DNA of 64,000 bases, taken from the NCBI GenBank assembly GCA_024742875.1, contig JANSXP010000011.1:1-64000 (forward strand), given 5' to 3'. The stretch comes from Planctomycetaceae bacterium. GTDB lineage: Bacteria; Planctomycetota; Planctomycetia; Planctomycetales; Planctomycetaceae. A program made the position numbers and the translations under genes. This document shows, piece by piece, positions 57,933 to 64,000 of the stretch; position 1 is the first letter of the stretch; each line of letters begins with the position of its first letter. The notes under the pieces were generated by a model. That model was not told where the DNA came from. It made no database searches and saw only the letters and a program-made list of their open reading frames with translations.

Positions 57933-59891
57933 ATGAGAACTCTTATCTGCATTCTCGGGCTGCTGTTGCCTGGCAGCCTGCTCCCCGCACAATCTCCGCC
58001 GCCTTCTGAAGAACTGAAAAATCGGGCCTACATCGACGATGATGATCAGCGTCCCCTGGCGGACCTGAGCTTCAACGTCGACCAGAATTCCCGGCAGAAT
58101 CTGAGAATCGGAATCTCTGCCGTAGGTCCCGATGTCGAACCGATTGGCGGCTACCGGGGCATCCATGGTGCCAACCGCTACACGGCCGAAGAACTGGCTT
58201 TGCTGCTAAACGGCACGCACAGCGTTCAGGTGATCACAAAGTACGAGGCCGGACCGACAGTCACCGGAGAGGTGATTGAAGGTCGCTACGGCACACTGCC
58301 ACAGCGGCGACTGCTGATTGATGGCCGGATAGATTACCTGGGACAGACGGCCTGGGAGTATCCGCTGGAAATCGTGATCAACCCGGACACAACGTCGTCC
58401 GGACTGCGAAACACGTTTGTGTATGTCAACGGACAGGCCCGACTGCGATGCCGCTATCGTATTGTCCAGGGGCGGTTGCAGGATCTGGAAGTACAAAGCC
58501 TCGGACACGACGGATTTATCGCCGCCATTGATCGCCGGGTGCCCGCCGGCGCCAAGGTCCTGTTTGCCTCCACCGACGAGATCAAGTCCGTGACGCTGCC
58601 GGCCGACTGGGCCGACCGGGACATCGAAGGCAAATGGGCGTGGTACGCCAAAGACGTCCTGCTGCATCCGGAGAACCACGTCAAATGGCCCGTCACGCTG
58701 CGGAACGCCGGCGAGCTGGAACTGCTGGAGATGCTCGCTCTGTACACGCCGGACGCCTTCAAGTCACACGGCGTCATTGAGCAGTTGTACGATGCCGAAG
58801 CGCCGCAATGGATTCGCGTGGCGGCCTGGCATTCCAACGGCCCGCCCAACTTCGGCCACGGCCTGCAGCAGTCCACCCGGTACATGACACACATCGCTCC
58901 GGGTCTGACGGAAGACTGGATTGATCGCTACCGCGAAGACATCGACAACTACGAAACCTCACTGCAGGCCGCTTTGGAGCAACTGCAACAGGACAAGTTT
59001 GAGCCCGTCGATTCCACCAGCTATCTGCCGCCGCTGAAGCCGGACGATGTGTTTGCGTACCTGAAACTGGATACGGACGTTGTGGATCTGGGAGAACGAC
59101 TGACAGCAGAACCGGGTGTTGTCTATCGCCAGCAGGTTCTGCGAGCGATCAGTGGCGTGCCCATCAGTGGCCGGCGAGGTCAGCCGCTGCTTAATCGCCT
59201 GCGTCTGATGACCAAACACAAAGATCGTGTGATCCGCCAGGCCGCCTTTCTGGCGCACACCTACACACTTCCAAATGCCGCCGGCACGCAGTCGTTTGAC
59301 GACTTTCTGGAGACGGTGGCCAGCAAAGACGAACACAACTCTGTGCGCCAGGCGGCCCTGATGGCCTATTCGTATCACCGACACCCGTCCGTGCTGCTGA
59401 CCCTGCATGACATTGCCGCCGATCCGGAACACGCCTGCTGGGAACCGGCCGTCAGTCGCCTGGGAGATCTGGGCTTTGACGTTTCCATCGCGCTGCTGGA
59501 ATCCGTCATGGATCCGAAACTCTCGCAGAATCAGCAGAAGATTCTGAAGGATACGCTGTCGCGGCTGACAGCCCGTCAGAAGAAACAGAAGCAGATCAGC
59601 GCCTGGCAGATGACGCAGCGCATTCGAGCGGCCGTGTTTGCAGGGGCGACCAGCCATCCACTGGCCGCCACGATGGAAAACTGGGTGAAGCAGGGCAGTG
59701 GCATGCTCAATGCCGAAGAGTGGACGACTCTGCAGCGAACAAAGTGGAACGGTTACGGAGACATCTGGCTGCCGGGCACGGCTGAGGACTTTGCCGCCGA
59801 CTTCAACCGGATGAAAAAGTCCGTTCCGCGACCGGCCGCAAAGGGCAAACAGCGTCTGATTGATCAGCCGCTGGAGCCCATCCAGAAGTAG
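57933..59891 (+). CDS. Large secreted protein with helical repeats, unknown function
   Basis: A 652-residue exported protein. The signal peptide (MRTLICILGLLLPGSLLPAQS) precedes a beta-rich N-terminal half (about 60-220) and a helical C-terminal half (about 400-560) whose regular helices (RVIRQAAFLAHTY, NSVRQAALMAYSY) look like HEAT-type repeats. A basic Pro/Lys-rich tail ends the protein. There is no heme motif or catalytic motif. It is the first gene of a rightward cluster with the second PSCyt and DUF1501 genes; the gap to the next start is 104 bases and contains an inverted repeat. The family is not recognised. Confidence 0.78.
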   Translation: MRTLICILGLLLPGSLLPAQSPPPSEELKNRAYIDDDDQRPLADLSFNVDQNSRQNLRIGISAVGPDVEPIGGYRGIHGANRYTAEELALLLNGTHSVQVITKYEAGPTVTGEVIEGRYGTLPQRRLLIDGRIDYLGQTAWEYPLEIVINPDTTSSGLRNTFVYVNGQARLRCRYRIVQGRLQDLEVQSLGHDGFIAAIDRRVPAGAKVLFASTDEIKSVTLPADWADRDIEGKWAWYAKDVLLHPENHVKWPVTLRNAGELELLEMLALYTPDAFKSHGVIEQLYDAEAPQWIRVAAWHSNGPPNFGHGLQQSTRYMTHIAPGLTEDWIDRYREDIDNYETSLQAALEQLQQDKFEPVDSTSYLPPLKPDDVFAYLKLDTDVVDLGERLTAEPGVVYRQQVLRAISGVPISGRRGQPLLNRLRLMTKHKDRVIRQAAFLAHTYTLPNAAGTQSFDDFLETVASKDEHNSVRQAALMAYSYHRHPSVLLTLHDIAADPEHACWEPAVSRLGDLGFDVSIALLESVMDPKLSQNQQKILKDTLSRLTARQKKQKQISAWQMTQRIRAAVFAGATSHPLAATMENWVKQGSGMLNAEEWTTLQRTKWNGYGDIWLPGTAEDFAADFNRMKKSVPRPAAKGKQRLIDQPLEPIQK

Positions 59892-59913
59892 ACGGGCCAC
59901 TCACCGTGATCGT

Positions 59914-59987
59914 TGCAGGAGGAATTGCGATCGGGCAGACAAGTCGTTAGTTTGACTGGTCTCCCGCTCGCGATTCTTCCTCCTGCA
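59914..59987 (+). repeat. Imperfect inverted repeat in the intergenic leader of the second PSCyt gene
   Basis: Arms 59914-59935 and 59963-59987 pair; the outer 11 bases (TGCAGGAGGAA / TTCCTCCTGCA) are perfect and the inner part is interrupted. The left arm contains a Shine-Dalgarno-like GGAGGAA and the right arm its complement, ending eight bases before the ATG at 59996. It could be a terminator-like or translation-control hairpin. Confidence 0.6.
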
Positions 59988-59995
59988 AAGCCACC

Positions 59996-62410
59996 ATGAA
60001 CCGTCCCCTCGCGTGCCTTGCCTGTCTGTTGTTTTTCGTTCGCCCCCTGGCAGCAGCCGGCGACGATCCTCCCGACTTTTCCCGCGAAGTGCTCCCCATT
60101 CTGTCAGACAAGTGCTTTGTCTGTCATGGTCCGGATGCTGCGGAACTGGGGGAGGACATGCGGCGGCTGGATTCGTTTGCCGCCGCCCACGAGGCCACCG
60201 AAACCGGACGCGCCATCGATGCAAAGGCCCCCCACCAGAGCCTGATTCTGCAGCGTGTCTTTTCCGCCGATGACCCGATGCCGCCGGAAGACGCTGACAA
60301 GCAGCTGTCCGACGCTGAGAAAGGCATCCTGAAACGCTGGATCGAAGGCGGCGGCAACTACGCCAAACACTGGGCCTTCGTTCCGCCCGTGAAGACGGCC
60401 CTCCCGGCCGGCTCCGACAACCCGATTGATGCGTTTATCAAAGTGCGGCTGCAGCAGCGCCGACTGGACTTCGCCCCGCGCGCGGACCGCCCGACCCTGG
60501 CCAGACGTGTGGCCCTGTTGCTAACCGGCCTGCCACCGGAACCAGAGCAACTGCAGCAGTATCTTGGCGACAACAGTCCGGGAGCCTATGCCAGACTGGT
60601 CGAGCAGCTGTTAGACAGCCCGCGTTTTGGAGAGCATCAGGCGCGGTACTGGCTGGACGCGGTCCGCTACGGCGATACGCACGGTCTGCATCTGGATAAC
60701 CGACGCGGCATCTATCCTTATCGAGACTGGGTCGTCCGCGCGTTCAATCGCAATCTGCCGCTGGATGACTTCATCACCTGGCAGCTGGCCGGCGATCTGC
60801 TGCCGGACGCTACCGTGGAGCAGAAACTGGCGACGGGATTTGTGCGACTGAATCCGTCCACGTCAGAAGGCGGCGCGATTCCGGCCGAGTTTCAGGCCAA
60901 GAACAATTTTGATCGTACGGAAACTCTGGGCACGGTGCTGCTGGGAGTCTCCATGACGTGCGCTCGCTGTCACACGCACAAATACGATCCCATCACCCAC
61001 GCGGACTACTACGGCCTGCTGGCGTTCTTCAACAGCACGGCCGAATCGCCCATGGACGGCAATAAGTATGAATACGGGCCGACGCTGAGAGTGCCGTCCG
61101 ATCAGCGCGCCTGGGAGCAGTGGGCCGCACTGATGCAGCAGGGCGATGATCTGGTGCGTTCATCCGTCGACGCTTTGAAGTCACAGCAAAAGCCGCCTGT
61201 CGCCGACAACACAGCAGCGATGCTCAGGTGGCTGGCGGCAGATGACTCCCCATTTGCCGGCACCGCGACACAACAGCAGGCTTTGGCACTCGGCGATCAG
61301 CTGGAAGCACTCACGCAACAGTTCACCACCACTCTGGTTGCACAGGAGCTGCCCAAACCTCGCGTGACACGGGTGCTGCATCGCGGTGAGTACACATCGC
61401 CCACCGGCGAAGCCCTGACGCCCGCCGTGCTGCCGGTGATGGGTTCCCTGCCGAACGCGGCCCCGTCCAATCGTCTGGGACTGGCCCGCTGGCTGACCTC
61501 CCGAGAACATCCCACCGTCTCCCGCGTTTTGATCAATCGCATCTGGCAGCGAACGCTGGGATACGGACTGGTCCGAACGCCGGAGGACTTTGGCGTTCAG
61601 GGACAGCAGCCCACCCACCCGGAACTGCTCGACTGGCTGGCCGTTGAGCTGCAGGACAGCAACTGGGATCTGCAGCACATGCTGAGGCTGATGGTCCACA
61701 GTCGCACGTTTCAGCAGTCGTCGGCATGGCGCAGTGATGTCGATGACCCGGAAAATCGACTCTACGCGCGTGCCACCAGTTATCGCATGGATGCGGAAAT
61801 GATTCGGGACATGGGTCTGTGGGCCAGCAGCCTTCTGGATCCCACCATGGGCGGAGAAGGCGTCAAACCGTATCAGCCGTCCGGCATGTGGCTGGCGATG
61901 GCCCACCCGGCCAGCAACACCAAAAAGTATGAGCGGGACAGTGGTCAGCGACTCTACCGTCGCAGCCTGTACGTTTACTGGAAACGCACCAGCCCGCATC
62001 CCATGATGACCCTGTTTGATGCGCCCGACCGGGAATCCAGCTGCGTGCGACGTTCTCGTACCAACACTTCGCTGCAGTCACTGGGGCTGCTCAATGAAAC
62101 GCAGCGCATCGAAATGTCCCGCAAACTGGCAGAACGGCTGCTGCAGGACGAAACCGATGACAACCGCCGGATCGATCGACTGTTTTTGAAACTGGCCTGT
62201 CGCGTGGCCACAGACGTGGAACGGCAGGTTTGTGAAAAACTGCTGGGCGCTATGCGACAGCGTTTTGGTGACGAACCTGATGCAGCTCGGCAATTGCTCA
62301 GCACTGGTGAGAGTCCAACCAATGAAAAGCTGTCGATCGTCGAAGTGGCCGCCTGGTCTCAGGTTGTGACGGCCGTCATGGCCAGTGATGCGGCCATCGT
62401 TGTCTATTAA
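59996..62410 (+). CDS. Planctomycete cytochrome c / DUF1549 / DUF1553 protein (second copy)
   Basis: An 804-residue exported protein with a signal peptide (about 1-21), PSCyt1 heme motif CFVCH (40-44) followed by DPMPPED, DUF1549/PSCyt2 (about 145-345; ARYWLDAVRYGDTHG, CARCHTHKYDPI) and DUF1553/PSD1 (about 480-800; NRIWQRTLGYGLVRTPEDFG). The linker with VLHRGEY before DUF1553 is typical. It lacks the extra beta insertion of the first copy. No strong ribosome-binding site lies just upstream of the ATG at 59996. The DUF1501 gene starts 70 bases downstream, giving the usual pair. The substrate of these systems is not known. Confidence 0.93.
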   Translation: MNRPLACLACLLFFVRPLAAAGDDPPDFSREVLPILSDKCFVCHGPDAAELGEDMRRLDSFAAAHEATETGRAIDAKAPHQSLILQRVFSADDPMPPEDADKQLSDAEKGILKRWIEGGGNYAKHWAFVPPVKTALPAGSDNPIDAFIKVRLQQRRLDFAPRADRPTLARRVALLLTGLPPEPEQLQQYLGDNSPGAYARLVEQLLDSPRFGEHQARYWLDAVRYGDTHGLHLDNRRGIYPYRDWVVRAFNRNLPLDDFITWQLAGDLLPDATVEQKLATGFVRLNPSTSEGGAIPAEFQAKNNFDRTETLGTVLLGVSMTCARCHTHKYDPITHADYYGLLAFFNSTAESPMDGNKYEYGPTLRVPSDQRAWEQWAALMQQGDDLVRSSVDALKSQQKPPVADNTAAMLRWLAADDSPFAGTATQQQALALGDQLEALTQQFTTTLVAQELPKPRVTRVLHRGEYTSPTGEALTPAVLPVMGSLPNAAPSNRLGLARWLTSREHPTVSRVLINRIWQRTLGYGLVRTPEDFGVQGQQPTHPELLDWLAVELQDSNWDLQHMLRLMVHSRTFQQSSAWRSDVDDPENRLYARATSYRMDAEMIRDMGLWASSLLDPTMGGEGVKPYQPSGMWLAMAHPASNTKKYERDSGQRLYRRSLYVYWKRTSPHPMMTLFDAPDRESSCVRRSRTNTSLQSLGLLNETQRIEMSRKLAERLLQDETDDNRRIDRLFLKLACRVATDVERQVCEKLLGAMRQRFGDEPDAARQLLSTGESPTNEKLSIVEVAAWSQVVTAVMASDAAIVVY

Positions 62411-62480
62411 CCGAACTCCTGTGCCACTTCCCCACTGCTTCCCCGCCGCCCGCCTCGGCCGACTCTCTCAGGACAACAAA

Positions 62481-63980
62481 ATGCTGGATCTGATTCGCGA
62501 ACACGACCTGCTGCAGACACGTCGACAGCTGTTTGGCAAAACGGCTCTGGGTGTGGGCACCGCGGCTCTGTCTGGTCTGATGGGAGATGCGGCTGCGGCT
62601 GGCGAGCCGGCCCTGTCGTCGGGCACGCACCATCCGGCCAAAGCCAAACGCGTCATCTACTTGTTCATGAGCGGCGGTCCCAGTCATCTGGATCTGTGGG
62701 ACTACAAACCCAAACTCGTGGACATGTTCAATCAGCAGCTGCCCGATGACGTGCGTGGCGGGCAGCGCGTGACCGGCATGACGGCCAATCAGCGCAACGG
62801 TCTGCCACTGTGCCCCAGCAAATACCGGTTCACCAAACGAGCCAACAATGCGGACGGTGTCTGGGTCAGTGAGTTGCTGCCCTATACGGCCAAAGTGGTG
62901 GACGAACTGTGCGTCGTGCGTTCCACATTCACCGAGGCCATCAATCACGATCCGGCCATCACCTATATTCAAACGGGCAGCCAGATCCCCGGTCGCCCCA
63001 GCCTGGGAGCCTGGCTCAGTTACGGACTGGGATCGCTCAACAAAAACCTGCCGCATTATGTCGTAATGCATGCCCGCACACGGCACCCTGAGCAAAGTCT
63101 GTTCAATCGACTGTGGGGGCCGGGCTTCCTGTCTTCAGAGCACCAGGGAATTCTGATGCGCAGTCAGGGCGATCCTGTGCTTTACCTGAGCAACCCGCAG
63201 GGCGTAACGCGGCAGGATCGTCGCGCTCAGCTGGACGCGCTGGCGGCCCTGAATCAACAGCAGCACCAACGATTTGCCGATCCGGAAATCCTGTCCCGCA
63301 TCCAGCAGCATGAGATGGCGTACCGCATGCAGATGTCGGTGCCTGAACTGATGGATCTGTCCACAGAATCCGACTCCACGTTTGAACTTTATGGAGACGA
63401 TGCAAAGACACCGGGAACTTTCGCCGCCTGCTGCCTGAATGCCCGTCGACTGGCGGAGCGGGGCGTGCGCAATATTCAAATCTTCCATCGTGGCTGGGAT
63501 GCGCATGGTGGACTGCCCCGAGAACACGGCTCACAGTGCAAAGACATCGACCAGGCGTGTGCCGCTTTGATTACGGATCTGAAACAGCGCGGCATGCTGG
63601 ACGACACCCTGGTAGTCTGGGGCGGAGAGTTTGGCCGCACGGCTTATTGTCAGGGCAACCTAACCCGCGATAACTACGGCCGCGATCATCATCCGCGGTG
63701 TTTCACGACATGGATGGCGGGGGGAGGCATCAAGGCGGGTATCACCTACGGCCACACAGACGACTTCGGCTACAACATTGCCCATCCTGACGGCACCCCC
63801 ATGAGCCCTCAGCCTGACAAAGGTTCGTGGACCCCTGGAACGATGCATATCCACGACCTCAACGCGACCGTGCTGCATCTATTGGGCATCGATCATCGGA
63901 AGCTCACCTATCGCTATCAGGGACGTGACTTCCGCCTGACGGATGTCCATGGTCATGTCATTGACGACATCGTCGCGTAG
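62481..63980 (+). CDS. DUF1501 protein with Tat-like signal (second copy)
   Basis: A 499-residue exported protein paralogous to the gene at 48177-49613. TRRQLFGKTALGVGTAALSGL (about residues 14-34) resembles a twin-arginine signal. Family segments are RVIYLFMSGGPSHLDLWDYKP, RSTFTEAINHDPA, LVVWGGEFGRTA and DHHPRCFTTWMAGGGIKAG. The ATG at 62481 follows AGGA by eight bases; an earlier frame start at 62385 overlaps the upstream gene and is not favoured. The stop is at 63978-63980, so the gene is complete just before the right edge. It presumably works with the PSCyt protein encoded upstream. Confidence 0.93.
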   Translation: MLDLIREHDLLQTRRQLFGKTALGVGTAALSGLMGDAAAAGEPALSSGTHHPAKAKRVIYLFMSGGPSHLDLWDYKPKLVDMFNQQLPDDVRGGQRVTGMTANQRNGLPLCPSKYRFTKRANNADGVWVSELLPYTAKVVDELCVVRSTFTEAINHDPAITYIQTGSQIPGRPSLGAWLSYGLGSLNKNLPHYVVMHARTRHPEQSLFNRLWGPGFLSSEHQGILMRSQGDPVLYLSNPQGVTRQDRRAQLDALAALNQQQHQRFADPEILSRIQQHEMAYRMQMSVPELMDLSTESDSTFELYGDDAKTPGTFAACCLNARRLAERGVRNIQIFHRGWDAHGGLPREHGSQCKDIDQACAALITDLKQRGMLDDTLVVWGGEFGRTAYCQGNLTRDNYGRDHHPRCFTTWMAGGGIKAGITYGHTDDFGYNIAHPDGTPMSPQPDKGSWTPGTMHIHDLNATVLHLLGIDHRKLTYRYQGRDFRLTDVHGHVIDDIVA

Positions 63981-64000
63981 CGTTGCTCGACGGGGTGCGC

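Overview
The window looks like chromosomal sequence from a planctomycete (order Planctomycetales or a close relative; genus not resolvable by eye). The evidence is a cluster of lineage-typical families: two modules pairing a planctomycete cytochrome c/DUF1549/DUF1553 protein with a DUF1501 protein, a DUF1559 prepilin-like protein, large Ser/Thr kinases (one with WD40-like repeats next to an ECF sigma factor), a periplasmic tricorn-type protease, DUF1080/PA14/cytochrome c fusions, and a SCO1-DUF420 fusion. Base composition is moderately GC-rich and even. I saw no rRNA, tRNA, CRISPR, phage or insertion-sequence genes.

Layout. 1-8.4 kb: tail of an unknown membrane protein, signal peptidase II, then a leftward group (YfhO-like membrane protein coupled to a quinone oxidoreductase; Dabb protein; ParA ATPase; small helical protein; adenine phosphoribosyltransferase; transmembrane Ser/Thr kinase). 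8.6-18.1 kb: alanine dehydrogenase, a small secreted Gly/Tyr-rich protein, SCO1-DUF420, an NtrC-like regulator without the GAFTGA loop, a FabZ-like dehydratase, DapA, a roughly 0.9 kb region without a gene, an HDOD-GGDEF protein and a small membrane protein. 18.8-24.6 kb: rightward lepA, slyX, a membrane protein, a beta-propeller-like protein, psd and pssA. 24.6-33.6 kb: leftward kinase/WD40 protein coupled to an ECF sigma factor, a solitary rplX, and a tricorn-like protease. 34-40.2 kb: a secreted Cys-containing protein, a membrane pentaheme cytochrome with TPR repeats, serS and an M20 peptidase. 40.4-53.7 kb: leftward secreted and redox genes (sorbosone-dehydrogenase-like protein, DUF1080/PA14/pentaheme protein, YHS-like metal protein, DUF2062, DUF1501, PSCyt/DUF1549/DUF1553, PHP phosphoesterase). 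53.8-64 kb: CorA-like protein, SDR, a hypothetical, DUF1559, then a rightward cluster of a secreted hypothetical, a second PSCyt protein and a second DUF1501 protein.

How the parts fit. Housekeeping genes (lspA, apt, ald, dapA, lepA, psd, pssA, rplX, serS) alternate with planctomycete-specific envelope and redox genes. Five proteins carry c-type heme motifs, twelve CxxCH motifs in all, and SCO1 could assist copper delivery to an oxidase; together they suggest substantial periplasmic electron transfer. Lipid synthesis (psd-pssA) is clearly operonic. Signalling is represented by two kinases, one ECF sigma factor, one unusual AAA+ response regulator and one HDOD-GGDEF protein.

The observations I rate highest are the NtrC-type regulator lacking GAFTGA with a perfect 18-bp palindrome in its upstream region, the DUF1080-cytochrome-PA14-cytochrome protein with its upstream/downstream partner, the membrane pentaheme-TPR cytochrome, the kinase/sigma gene pair sharing one nucleotide, and rplX outside a ribosomal protein operon. 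All functional statements are from reading the sequence and recalling families; no database search was run.
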